The notes under the pieces are model-generated. The model worked only from the letters and a program-made list of their open reading frames with translations, made no database searches and was not told the DNA's origin. Below are positions 16,395 to 24,954 of a stretch of 34,431 nt of DNA, piece after piece. Location: assembly GCA_903940425.1 (NCBI GenBank), contig CAJAKX010000066.1, forward strand, positions 1-34,431, given 5' to 3'. The translations under genes were made by a program, and so were the position numbers. The DNA is from an uncultured Opitutia bacterium. Lineage in GTDB: Bacteria > Verrucomicrobiota > Verrucomicrobiia > Opitutales > Opitutaceae. How positions within the stretch are numbered: the stretch's first letter is position 1; every line of letters begins with the position of its first letter.

Positions 16395-17219
16395 TTAGAA
16401 GTGTTGCCCGCGGTCCTCGGGCACGATGCGCCGGAGGGTGTAGACATCCGACTTGGCAATGGCCCCGGCGTGCCGGCCAAGTCCGGCCCACGGATCCCAC
16501 GGCGCGGAGAGGAGGCGGCCGCTGATGCCATCGGAAGCGGGCGACAGCAACCATTCCACGAGGCCGATGACTTTTTCGAGCGACCCGCCACCGGTTCCCT
16601 TTTGCTTAAGGGCGGATTGGTACTCGGCTTCGCCGACGACGGCTGGTCCGAGCCGGATCACCTCGTCGGTCAGTCGCGTATTGATGGCTCCGGGAGCGAC
16701 GGCGTTGATGTCGAGTGGTTCACTCCGCAGCTCTTCGGCGATCGTTTCAACGAGTCGGACGACGCCGGTCTTGGCTGCGGCGTAAGCGGAGAAACAGGGG
16801 CGGGCCTTGGTGGCACCGCCACCGGAGAAGCAGACGACCTTGGCGCGGCGCGGGGTGTGGCGCAGGAGTTCATGAAAGGCCCGGATGGCATAGTAGGTGC
16901 CGTCGAGATTGGCGCGAACGGTGGCGCTCCACTGGAGCGGATCAAGCGAGACAGCGGGGCCGATGGCGCCCTGCAGACCGGCGCAGGCGATGAGCCCGTC
17001 AATGTGAGGCCAGATGGCGGCAATTTCGGTGGCGGTGCGCTCCATTTGCGCCCAGTCCGCGACATCGCACCGGGAGGCGCGAAAAACACCGGGATGCTTT
17101 GCGGTCAGCTCCGACTGGTCGGAGCGGGCGAGACCCCAGACTTGATGCCCCTGCACGAGCAGATGCTTGGCCAGAGCGCGTCCGATGCCCGAACTGGTGC
17201 CGGTAATGACAAGATGCAT
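16395..17219 (-). CDS. Short-chain dehydrogenase/reductase
   Basis: The protein has 274 aa, a classical SDR. It starts with the cofactor motif VITGTSSGIGRAL, has the structural block IACAGL, the catalytic YAAAK (FSAYAAAKTG) preceded by a serine-containing strand (VCFSGGG), and NAVAPGAINT after it. It probably oxidises or reduces a sugar hydroxyl/keto group in the NDP-sugar pathway shared with the adjacent aminotransferase, but no substrate can be read. A GAGGAG Shine-Dalgarno lies just upstream of the ATG and overlaps the stop of the broken acyltransferase gene, so it was once coupled to it. The long plus-strand ORF 15690-17366 is a shadow. Confidence 0.9.
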   Translation of the reverse strand: MHLVITGTSSGIGRALAKHLLVQGHQVWGLARSDQSELTAKHPGVFRASRCDVADWAQMERTATEIAAIWPHIDGLIACAGLQGAIGPAVSLDPLQWSATVRANLDGTYYAIRAFHELLRHTPRRAKVVCFSGGGATKARPCFSAYAAAKTGVVRLVETIAEELRSEPLDINAVAPGAINTRLTDEVIRLGPAVVGEAEYQSALKQKGTGGGSLEKVIGLVEWLLSPASDGISGRLLSAPWDPWAGLGRHAGAIAKSDVYTLRRIVPEDRGQHF

Positions 17220-17227
17220 GCGACTCC

Positions 17228-17619
17228 TCAGGCTTTGGCGGGAAACGGCAGCTTTTGCAACAACCGGCGCAGCTCCACGCTGAGGAGCCCGATGTCGGTC
17301 CAGGAGTACTGCTTTTGCAGGAAGTGCGAGTTAAGCACGAGCAGGACGGTCAAAACGATCCAGTAAGTGGGCAGGATCCACCCGGGCCTCCGGACCAGAA
17401 ATTCCCGCGCACTGGTGTAGCGCGAGCCCAGCGCCAGACCGAGGCCGCTCAGGATGACGAACATGTCCACCCCGATATCGCCGTGCAGGTAGTTGTTCCA
17501 CACGAGCACGCCGCCGGCGTGAAAAGGATCACCAAGATGATCGCCAGGCCCTTGAGTTCGTCGAGCACCGGCAGACGGCCGGAGACCGGGGCGGGGAGTT
17601 CGATTTTTAGCTCGGCCAT
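17228..17619 (-). pseudogene. Acyltransferase-3 (OafA-like) gene, frameshifted and 3'-truncated
   Basis: The ATG at 17619 gives MAELKIELPAPVSGRLPVLDELKGLAIILVILF. It then runs out of frame; moving one frame over restores HAGGVLVWNNYLHGDIGVDMFVILSG, the family's N-terminal signature with its conserved histidine. One missing C (TTTTCACG for TTTTCCACG, near 17520) explains the shift. The restored frame ends after only ~130 residues with a stop that overlaps the SDR ribosome-binding site, whereas the family is normally ~350 aa with ten TM segments. So the gene is broken twice: a point frameshift and a missing C-terminal two-thirds. Family members O-acetylate surface sugars. The ORF track shows only the 17228-17509 part. 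A sequencing error could explain the frameshift but not the truncation. Confidence 0.85.
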
Positions 17620-17664
17620 GCTTGGTCGGTTTCAGGGCCAGGCGCCTACTGACGGGCCGCTACT

Positions 17665-18174
17665 TTATTTCTTCACGCGCTCCACGGCGTAATCAGGGAG
17701 GATGGTGGGTGCCTCGTCGCGCTGCTCGGGTGTGTGGTCCAGAATCCAAAATGCATCGAGGCGAGGATAGCGGCGTTCCGCCTCATTGATGAACAGAATT
17801 TCGAAGGTGATGTGCGTGCCGCGGCGGCTGGTTTCTCGGCGCACCGAGATGATCTTGAAACGGTCACCGATGCGCGCGAGGTCCAGGATGCGCACCTCCG
17901 GCAGAGCGGCGCCGACATATTGGGGCGATACTTCGGCGGGCAGCGCGGGAACACTCATGACGGAACCGGGGGCGTTGGCTCCGACGAGCGGCCACTCGGT
18001 GTTATGGCGCTTGAATTTGAAGATGTAGCAATCCCGCTGGAAGATAAACTCCCGGCCGGGGAGCTGGTTGTATTGGGGCAGACCGTTGACGTAGGCGGTC
18101 TTGGTCGAATTGAGCTGCCAGTAAACAAACCCGATCAGCAACACCGCGGCGGCAGCGGCGATGATCCATTTCAT
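17665..18174 (-). CDS. Small single-TM membrane-anchored protein, function unknown
   Basis: The protein is about 169 aa from the ATG at 18174 (MKWIIAAAAAVLLIGFVYW). The track ORF extends 51 codons further upstream, but that part looks non-coding. One N-terminal TM or uncleaved signal anchor is followed by a soluble domain (PQYNQLPGREFIF, CYIFKF, RYPRLDAFWILDHTP). I do not recognise a family. It is first in the minus-strand group with the broken acyltransferase, SDR and aminotransferase. A decayed copy of its 5' end lies at 21.9-22.0 kb and includes about 70 bp upstream of the start codon. The start is supported by the paralogous remnant, where similarity is strongest around this ATG. Confidence 0.65.
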   Translation of the reverse strand: MKWIIAAAAAVLLIGFVYWQLNSTKTAYVNGLPQYNQLPGREFIFQRDCYIFKFKRHNTEWPLVGANAPGSVMSVPALPAEVSPQYVGAALPEVRILDLARIGDRFKIISVRRETSRRGTHITFEILFINEAERRYPRLDAFWILDHTPEQRDEAPTILPDYAVERVKK

Positions 18175-18614
18175 AAGCAGAAAGAAAAAACGGGTTACAG
18201 GGGGATGGCGATGACTTTTCTCGGAGCGGACAGAGCTGAACGAAGGGCGATTCATGTCAGCTACACTTCGGGATGAGACTTTATACAGGAACAGGAGCTT
18301 TAGCTTGGTCCGCAAGCCAGCCCGCATTGGTTAAGCGGGCGACATGCAGGGATTTGGTGCGGAACGATTGCCGTGCCGCGAGCACATCGGTCTCCAGCGG
18401 TCCGAGTTTTCATCGATTATGGCTCCGCTCGTCGCCCAGAGTGGTCTGATAGATGCGGGAACAAGGGCCTAGCGGGCTAAGCTGCTGACACGGGTGAACA
18501 TGCGGCGTTTCGTGTTTTTCTTTGGCGATGGGAAAAAGCTCGCGATGACCAGACGTCGCTGGTTCCTCTAAGCTTATGTTGTCGGTAAGTGATAGCGCCG
18601 GAGCCAGGGGCGGG
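18175..18614. other. Divergent intergenic region between small TM protein and A4
   Basis: About 440 bp lie between divergent genes, so promoters for both should be here, but none stands out. A GCCCGC/GCGGGC inverted repeat (18320-18325 and 18335-18340) has no T-run. A minus-strand frame at 18281-18409 reads LETDVLAARQSFRTKSLHVARL-like sequence with no start codon and could be a gene fragment. The 18410-18679(-) ORF contains SRIYQT, resembling the PRMYQTG stretch of B2, but the match is too short to claim a remnant. Confidence 0.35.
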
Positions 18615-21458
18615 ATGAGTACTGATGATCGGCTGGCCCGGTGGATGAACCGCATCGCAATTGTTGGCGTGCTGTGCATTTACGCCTTCTTTTTGGTCGG
18701 AAGGGGACAGCCTCTTTGCTCGCCGAAGGCGATGGGGCATTATCAGTACCTGACGGAAGCGCTACTGTCCGGCCAAACATATTTCAAGGTCCAGCCCGAT
18801 CCAGCGTTGGCCGGATTGGATAATCCCTATGCCGGCGCGCAGGGAGTGCCTCGATTGCACGACGCCACCTACTTCAAGGGACGCTACTACCTATATTTCG
18901 GCGTGACGCCCGTTTTGTTATTACTGGGGCCTTGGACGCTCGTCACCGGCAGTTATCTGACTGATTCTGCAGCCGTGCTGGTTTTCTGTTCGGGCGGCTT
19001 CTTGGTTTCCGTTGCTATCTGGAGTGAATTGCGTCGCCGGTCGTTACCGAGCCTAAAAGGTCTTGCGCCGGCATTCGGCACGATCGTTCTCGGGTTGGGC
19101 AATTACATCATCATTCTCATGGTGGGGGTGCAGTTTTATCAGGTTGCGAACGCAGCCGCGTATTTCTGCCTGATGGTGGCATTCTGGTGCGTCCTGAGAC
19201 TGTCAGCTGCGCCATCAGCCTGTCAGCAGGATCTCTGGATGGCTTTGGCATCTGCCTTCTGGGGGTTGCTCGTGGGATCACGACCAAACCTCGTGGCCAG
19301 CCTGCCTGTTTTGGGCGCAGTCGCTCTGTTTCTCGTTGGGAAGCGCGGTTGCCACGATGGATGGCGCCGGGTGCGAACGTGGTCCATTCTCGCTGCGGCA
19401 ATGGCTCCGGCTTTTCTGATCGGCTGTGGACTTGCCGCCTATAACTACGCTCGATTTCAGGATCCTTTCGAGTTTGGAATCCACTATCAATTTGCTGCGG
19501 GGGATCTGCGCCATGTGAAGCTGGCTGGACTTCGGTTCATCCCTGGGAACCTCGCCAGCTATCTATTCACGCCCTGCCGATACCATCCGTACTTTCCTTT
19601 TGTGGAGTTGTTTGGGCCAGCCTTCGGCGTTCTGACTTGGGCGCCGTTTTCGGTCTTTGTTTTGTTTTTCCCGCTCAGCCTGCTGCTCCTGGAGGCCAGG
19701 AGGAACTGGCCTTGGTTTTTGGTGGGATTGACCGTCAGCTCCGCAGCGCTTTTATGTTTTGCGAGCTTGCTGGTGTATACAGGCCCCGTCGGCCGTTACG
19801 CGCTGGATTTTCTGCCGGCGGCAACGTTGGGTTCGGTGCTCTTCTGGGGTGCGGCCGTCGCTCGGGGCGAGTATTCCCGCGGGTGGCGCACAGTAGCCGT
19901 CATTGGAGGAATGGCAGCGATTTTTTCAATGGCGCACGCACTTTTGTTCACGCTGCCCTCTCAGCCGGAATCCGTGGGATTTTCACGCCTCGCGCGACTG
20001 TTGGACTATCCATCGAGCATCTGGGATAGGATTGCCGGGACCAGGTATGGACCGATAGTGGGTGAAATCAGATTTCAAGAACAACCTGCCGGAACTTGGG
20101 AGCCTTTGGTGGCCACGGGCGGAGGGCGTGACGTGTTGTTCATCGAACATCGGGGCGAAAATATGATCCGGTTCGGCTTCTTTCATTTGGGCACGCAATC
20201 CCCATTCGGGGAGGAGCTTTCGTATATGCCGAACCACGTTTACAAATTTCAGTTCTCTCTCGGCTCGTTATATCCACCCATGGAACATCCGGTGTTTTCC
20301 AAGACGCCTCCGGCCATCGCGCGGGCTCTCCGGCGGGGCGTCGAAGTCACTCTGGATGGCGCCGTTGTGTATCGTGCGTTTTCTGATTTCTACGTCTCCA
20401 ATCCTGGGCAGGTTCTTGTTGGTGCGAACCCTTCCGGGGTTGGGACAACCCCCCGGTTTTCAGGGCAACTGACAATCGCCGGAAGAAAGGGCGTGCCACC
20501 GATCAGTCAGTTTCAGAATGGCGGCAGCTATGGACCGGTGCGCCTTACGCTGCGGTTCCCGGAGTTTAGAGGCGCGGTCGGAGAACCACTCATTAGCACG
20601 GGGCCAAGGCGGGAGGGGGATCTCGTGTTTGTGTATTACCTGCGACCGGGGAAAATGCGACTGGGGGTAGACTCGGCACATGGCGGAGCTGCGGAAACAC
20701 GGGAGCTTTCCTATGATCCGGCCATCGATCATGTGCTGGATGTGGATCTCCCGCCACTCCACCCGGGTCCCGCTGAGGCAACACCGAAAGCCTTTGAATT
20801 GCGATTCGATGGCCAAGTGGTGATGCGGCTGAAGCGGCGTTTTGCAGCCACGAGTTCAGTCGATACGGTTTTCGGTTATAACGCGGTTCTTTCGACGGCG
20901 GCGGCTGCCTCGTTCACCGGACCGAAACTCCAAATCAGCCCGATTACGCTCGCTCCGTCGCCGTTGAGCCTGGAACCCGCATGGGGACCCATACGGCTTA
21001 TCCTCATGCTGCCGGCCAACCGAATCGGCGCTCAGGAACCGCTGGTCGTCACGGGCAAGTCTGGTGCCGGTGATTTCGCATATATCGTCTACGCGGATCC
21101 CCAGCACATTCGGATTGGCTACGACCACTGGGGGGTGGGAGGAATCCTCAGCGATCCAGTTCCAATAGATTACGGGAAGATCAATGCCTTTGAGGTCAGC
21201 GTGGGTTCGCTCTACCCGGACCTCTCAGATCCTTGGTGGAGTCGTCAAAATAGCCAAGTGAATCCGCAGGCAAAACGAACCGTCTGGGTCAAAGTGAACG
21301 ACCGGGTGGTCCTCAACCAAGGTTATGATGCATATCCGTCGTCGTTGGATCAAATTGTGCCATGCAAAAACCCTATCGGAGGATCGAGTTGCGAGTCCGC
21401 ATTCACGGGCATGCTTCAGGAAGTCGAGCACTGCCCGGTGTCGGAAGAATTGAAATAA
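18615..21458 (+). CDS. Family A membrane protein A4: GT-C/PMT-like with three repeat modules
   Basis: The protein is about 947 aa. I prefer the ATG at 18615 (AGGGG four bases upstream, TM1 at ~13) over the track start 18576. Signatures: GRYYLYFGVTPVL, RFQDPFEFGIHYQF, RYALDFLPA. In the first loop the other members have an aspartate just before the tyrosine pair (DGYY, QDYY); here it reads AMGHYQYLTEALLSGQ, so that Asp is missing and a Glu five residues on may or may not replace it. About twelve TM segments are followed by three modules from residue ~479. Copy 3 keeps YDHWGVGGILS and KNPIGGSSCESAFTG. The gene stands alone, flanked by a minus-strand group and a gene-decay scar. Its codon use looks more A/T-rich than the heptose genes, which may indicate a separate acquisition. 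Confidence 0.83.
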   Translation: MSTDDRLARWMNRIAIVGVLCIYAFFLVGRGQPLCSPKAMGHYQYLTEALLSGQTYFKVQPDPALAGLDNPYAGAQGVPRLHDATYFKGRYYLYFGVTPVLLLLGPWTLVTGSYLTDSAAVLVFCSGGFLVSVAIWSELRRRSLPSLKGLAPAFGTIVLGLGNYIIILMVGVQFYQVANAAAYFCLMVAFWCVLRLSAAPSACQQDLWMALASAFWGLLVGSRPNLVASLPVLGAVALFLVGKRGCHDGWRRVRTWSILAAAMAPAFLIGCGLAAYNYARFQDPFEFGIHYQFAAGDLRHVKLAGLRFIPGNLASYLFTPCRYHPYFPFVELFGPAFGVLTWAPFSVFVLFFPLSLLLLEARRNWPWFLVGLTVSSAALLCFASLLVYTGPVGRYALDFLPAATLGSVLFWGAAVARGEYSRGWRTVAVIGGMAAIFSMAHALLFTLPSQPESVGFSRLARLLDYPSSIWDRIAGTRYGPIVGEIRFQEQPAGTWEPLVATGGGRDVLFIEHRGENMIRFGFFHLGTQSPFGEELSYMPNHVYKFQFSLGSLYPPMEHPVFSKTPPAIARALRRGVEVTLDGAVVYRAFSDFYVSNPGQVLVGANPSGVGTTPRFSGQLTIAGRKGVPPISQFQNGGSYGPVRLTLRFPEFRGAVGEPLISTGPRREGDLVFVYYLRPGKMRLGVDSAHGGAAETRELSYDPAIDHVLDVDLPPLHPGPAEATPKAFELRFDGQVVMRLKRRFAATSSVDTVFGYNAVLSTAAAASFTGPKLQISPITLAPSPLSLEPAWGPIRLILMLPANRIGAQEPLVVTGKSGAGDFAYIVYADPQHIRIGYDHWGVGGILSDPVPIDYGKINAFEVSVGSLYPDLSDPWWSRQNSQVNPQAKRTVWVKVNDRVVLNQGYDAYPSSLDQIVPCKNPIGGSSCESAFTGMLQEVEHCPVSEELK
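20049..21455 (+). repeat. Three tandem A-modules encoded in A4
   Basis: Copies start at 20049 (GPIVGEIRF), 20532 (GPVRLTLRFP) and 20985 (GPIRLILMLP). Copy 3 is nearest the consensus. Copy 2 lacks the DHWG block (VDSAHGG) and has a shortened 'LYPP' turn (LPPLHPG). Confidence 0.8.
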
Positions 21459-21517
21459 ACTGGTCCGGTGGGTTGTCTGACTCCACTCCGTTACGTGGTT
21501 GGGAAATATCCAAGATG

Positions 21518-21557
21518 ACCCGGATCGGGTAAATCGAGTCTGACCGGCTAGGCCGGT
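21518..21557 (+). terminator. Two adjacent short hairpins after A4
   Basis: ACCCG-GAT-CGGGT (21518-21530) and ACCGGC-TAG-GCCGGT (21543-21557) are perfect small stems 60-100 bp after the A4 stop. Neither is followed by a run of T, so this is only a possible transcription-end signal. Confidence 0.25.
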
Positions 21558-21627
21558 GCCTGCCGTCAGAACGTCTGTGGCATCAATTTCTCCGCTGCAG
21601 ACGACGTTGCGGTGAGGCAAAAATCGC

Positions 21628-21927
21628 GGTTAAGTCCGCCGCATCTGGCAGATCCAGCGATTGGTTTCGATCCAGCGGAGGGTTGGGAGGATGCCCTGCT
21701 CAATGGGGAGCTTCGGTTTCCAGCCGGTGGCCTGGATTTTCCGCAATGTCGCGGGAAGATGAAGGGATTGTCACCGATTCAGCCACGATTGCCGCCGCTA
21801 TGGCGTAGCTGGAGTCTGAAGCCAAGGGCACCGCAGATGTAACGCACCGAGTCGTTTACCCGCGCCTATGCCGGCGTGCTCAAATTGCAGATTTGCGTGC
21901 GGTGTTTCGCCTTGGCGGTGGCAGCGG
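21628..21927 (-). pseudogene. Decayed 3' part of an NAD-dependent epimerase gene
   Basis: About 290 bp align base by base with the 3' end of the intact epimerase gene (24957-25250). Shared stretches include GATCCAGCGATTGG, GAGCTTCGGTTTCCAGCC, GAAGATGAAGGGATTGTC, AACGCACCGAGTCGTTTAC and GATTTGCGTGCGGTGTTTCGCC. Several substitutions, small indels and in-frame stops destroy the coding frame. It lacks the first two-thirds of the gene and the Rossmann motif. At its upstream edge it joins a remnant of another gene. Confidence 0.9.
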
Positions 21928-22018
21928 CGATGATCCATTTTATAAACAAAAAGAAGTACGGGTTACCGGGGATGACTTTTCTCGATGGATATGGAGACGA
22001 CCGGGGGACGATTCTACG
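21914..22018 (-). pseudogene. Decayed 5' end of a small-TM-protein gene, fused to the epimerase remnant
   Basis: This stretch aligns with 18150-18255, the start and upstream region of the intact small membrane-protein gene: GGCAGCGGCGATGATCCATTT, then ATGACTTTTCTCG in both. The start codon has become ATA (at 21943). The frame otherwise runs IKWIIAAAT into AKAKHRTQI of the epimerase before a TAG at 21866-21868. The join lies in alanine codons (GCC repeats) present in both parents. It abuts the B2 stop codon at 22019. Confidence 0.85.
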
Positions 22019-24925
22019 TCACATGGTCGAAAATGGCCCCTTTGGAGCATCGGCGGAATACCGTACGCCAACCCGAAATGTCGCCGCTCCCAAGCCAAGC
22101 ATGCTGGTCATTGATATCCAAAACAGAGCCACGAGTCCTCGTGGGGGCCGGTAGCTGAGCTCAACGGTGCAATCACCAGCCGGCACTGCAATACAAACGA
22201 GCCCTTCGGGGGATCGGCATACCGAAGCCGGTACACGGTTTACCACCGCGGTATAGCCGGTCTGATACATGCGAGGTGTTTCGAGCCAGGCGGCTGTCTG
22301 ACTGCGAACCCGCGCACGGTAAGGCACCCACGACTCGACGCGAACCGGCAGTGCCGTCTGCTCGTAAGTGAGGAGTCGTGTATGGATAAGCGGCTCGAGT
22401 GCTTCCAGCTTGCCCGCCTCGGGCGCCGGATAGAACCGCACAGTCAGTCTTTCGGCGGCGGGCGCCGTCGTCCACAATGAGAGCCACGGTGCATGCCGGC
22501 CACCCACCCCGAAGGAACCCGGCTCGCCGTACTCAGGCAGCGCGTATTCGCGGAAAAAACTGCGGCCAGCGAGCTGCAGCACGCCGAGGGTGCTCGCGGG
22601 CTTGAGAAACTCGCAGACCAGCAGGTAGCGCCGGCCCGGCTCGAGCGTGAGCGGCACGGTCAGCTCAAGCCACCTGTTCCCTTTGAGAACGGCGCGATCA
22701 AAATATCCGGTGCTGATTTCGCGGCCCGCGGCCAGCGCGGCAGAGGAATTGGTGGTGAGCGGGGCGAAAGTATCGCGCGCCAGCAGGCGGTGCTCCATCT
22801 GCGGATCCATCACCCCATGGGAGAACGTGTCGGGCAGCCGTGGGAAGATGAGATAGGAGAAACGCGTGATGCTGACGTTCTCGGGACGGAGCAGGTTAGT
22901 GGCGCTTTCGGGGGGACGCATGAGCAGACGCGAGCCCTCGGCGAACTTTGCCGCTTCAGCCAGACTCCATCCGCAGCCAACGGCAACGAGCACCGCCAGG
23001 ATCCGGCTGCGGCGCGGTTCATCGAGCAATCCGCGAGCCACCATCGTCGCGGCGCCGAAGATAACCGTGCTGGCCAGCACGAGGTAGAGACGATTCATTA
23101 CCCAGTTGCCGGTGGGATTGCGAATAAAGGCTGGCACGGCGTTCCATAGCACGAAGTCGAGGCCGGGCAGGGGTGTGAGCAGCATAGCCAGGAGGGCGGC
23201 GGCGCCGAGCATGACACGGACTTCAAGCTGGGGCGTGCGACGCAGTTGCCATAGACAGAAAATCAGCACGCCCCACAGCGCGTAGCCGAGTTGAAAATCT
23301 CCTAACAGCCGGCCGAACGGACTCAGGGGCAGGAATACGGCCGGTAATACTTCGCGAAGAAAATGCACGATGGTACCCGACGTGGCCACCTGAAAGCCGG
23401 AGGCCTTGACGCCGGGTTCGGGCGGAAAGAGCAACACTGAACCCACGGGATAGGCCGAGACGGCCAGGAACACAACGGCCCCAGCGGTCAGGTGGAGCCA
23501 GCCGCGGCCGTGCGGACGTTGCGCGGCAACACGGGCAAGCTGCATGGCACCGGCGAGGAGCGTCATCCACAGCGCAATGGGTGAATGTCCCCACCAGCAG
23601 AGGCCGAGCGAACCGCCGAGCAGGAGCAGCGGTCCAAGCGCCCCGCCGTCGCGAAATGAGCGTACCGTGGCAAACCATACCAATGGCACGCACGGTAGCG
23701 TAGTCCACGACATGAAGAGGTCGGTGTTATAGGCGATGCCCAGCACGCCCGGGCAACTCAGATAGAGCCCGGCAAGCCCGGCGGCGAGCCAGCGTCGCCC
23801 GGGCAGCAATGCCCCGAGACTGAAAAAGGCCGAGAAAATGGCACCGACGCCGAGGAGCGTGATCAGCAGGTTTTGCAACGCCAAAACGCCGAGCGTATGC
23901 ATGGTCAGCGTATCCAGCAGTACCCCGAGATAGTGAAAGGCCGGTGCGATCCGCAGCGGGTAGATTGCTCCATTGAACTGGTACAAGCTCTGGCCGAGCC
24001 AGACGGGAAACACCCCGGCACGCGTCTGCGCAACCATGTCGGCGAGCATGGTGCCATACCACAACGCGTCGCCGGTGCCATGCAGGGTGTAGCGGGCGAA
24101 GCCTCGCATGAGCCACAGGGCTGAGATCAAAAGCAATCCCCAGCGCACATTCTCCGCGAAAACGTCCGTTCTTTTTCTTGTGGTTATGCGCAGCAACGCG
24201 CGGTGAGCCGCCAAAGCGAGGATGCTCCACCCCAATACGACCAGATGGACAGGACTTGGATGGAAGCCAGCACCGGTCCCCAAGGCTGGCATGCCCACAA
24301 CCAAGGCGGCCACTGCCCAGCCAGCGGCTTGGTGCGCCAAGTCGAGCCAGTAGCTCGGTGCGGGCCGATGCCAGTGGCCCAAGGCACGCAGCATCGGCCA
24401 CACCGCAGTGATGATGCCAGGCAGCCAGAAATTGGGCCAAAAATCCGGCCAAAAACTGTTCGCCACATGGCACGCGGCACCAATGATTGATGCTTCGACG
24501 ACAAGAATATCCCAGCGGCGGATGACGGCCGCCCGTTGCAGCCAGTTCCAAGCATTGAGCAGCCAAAGCATCTTGGCCCACGGCAGGCGCGCAAGCAGGG
24601 TCGCTGCGACCCAGAGGGGTATGAAGGAAAGAACGGTTAAAGGAAGCGCGAGCCACCAGCTCAGTAATACGCCGGTCGCAATGCCCACCGTCAATTGCCA
24701 CGGCAGCCTTGTGCACCAGCGCGCGAGCGGACTGGCCTCAGGAACGGTGTGCCGGGCAGGCACCAACAGGGCGATGGCCAGGGCCGCGCATGGCGCCTTC
24801 CAACCAAGTTGGATAGTGGCGGCGAGATGATCCACCGTCTCGGCCGCGAGTAGCAGCAACAAGAGATCGATGACAGCATGCCGCTCCCTCCTCAGCCAAT
24901 CATTCAACCTTTGGAGCGGACTCAT
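22019..24925 (-). CDS. Family B polytopic membrane protein B2 (YfhO / PTPS-related type)
   Basis: The protein has 968 aa and the longest N-terminus of the B family: about 280 residues of additional TM segments precede the core. The core has HGTGDALWYGTMLADMVAQ, AGVFPVWLGQSLYQFNG, YPLRIAPAFHYLG, matching B1 and B3. After the last core TM a soluble part carries FFREYALPEYGEPGSFGVG, SLWTTAP and then ETPRMYQTGYTAVVN...GDCTVELSYRPP, the YfhO-like tail, and one more TM. It is the last intact gene of the right-hand minus-strand operon, 29 bp after the epimerase, and ends directly against the decayed fusion remnant. I read it as an inner-membrane, GT-C-like enzyme of unknown substrate. It has no A-modules. 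Confidence 0.82.
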   Translation of the reverse strand: MSPLQRLNDWLRRERHAVIDLLLLLLAAETVDHLAATIQLGWKAPCAALAIALLVPARHTVPEASPLARWCTRLPWQLTVGIATGVLLSWWLALPLTVLSFIPLWVAATLLARLPWAKMLWLLNAWNWLQRAAVIRRWDILVVEASIIGAACHVANSFWPDFWPNFWLPGIITAVWPMLRALGHWHRPAPSYWLDLAHQAAGWAVAALVVGMPALGTGAGFHPSPVHLVVLGWSILALAAHRALLRITTRKRTDVFAENVRWGLLLISALWLMRGFARYTLHGTGDALWYGTMLADMVAQTRAGVFPVWLGQSLYQFNGAIYPLRIAPAFHYLGVLLDTLTMHTLGVLALQNLLITLLGVGAIFSAFFSLGALLPGRRWLAAGLAGLYLSCPGVLGIAYNTDLFMSWTTLPCVPLVWFATVRSFRDGGALGPLLLLGGSLGLCWWGHSPIALWMTLLAGAMQLARVAAQRPHGRGWLHLTAGAVVFLAVSAYPVGSVLLFPPEPGVKASGFQVATSGTIVHFLREVLPAVFLPLSPFGRLLGDFQLGYALWGVLIFCLWQLRRTPQLEVRVMLGAAALLAMLLTPLPGLDFVLWNAVPAFIRNPTGNWVMNRLYLVLASTVIFGAATMVARGLLDEPRRSRILAVLVAVGCGWSLAEAAKFAEGSRLLMRPPESATNLLRPENVSITRFSYLIFPRLPDTFSHGVMDPQMEHRLLARDTFAPLTTNSSAALAAGREISTGYFDRAVLKGNRWLELTVPLTLEPGRRYLLVCEFLKPASTLGVLQLAGRSFFREYALPEYGEPGSFGVGGRHAPWLSLWTTAPAAERLTVRFYPAPEAGKLEALEPLIHTRLLTYEQTALPVRVESWVPYRARVRSQTAAWLETPRMYQTGYTAVVNRVPASVCRSPEGLVCIAVPAGDCTVELSYRPPRGLVALFWISMTSMLGLGAATFRVGVRYSADAPKGPFSTM

Positions 24926-24954
24926 CGGAGGGAGTACCGGGGAAGGGACCGGGC

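Noticed and set aside
15690-17366. 558-aa plus-strand ORF
   Set aside because: It is antisense to the aminotransferase and SDR, both with complete catalytic motifs.
18410-18679. Minus-strand ORF containing SRIYQT, similar to the PRMYQTG stretch of B2
   Set aside because: Only about 15 bases match, and the flanks do not align with any B gene. It may be chance.
21612-22154. Plus-strand ORFs 21612-21842, 21876-22154 and 21893-22114 as small genes
   Set aside because: They fall on the decayed epimerase/small-protein remnant and the end of B2. Their sequence is explained by antisense reading of those.
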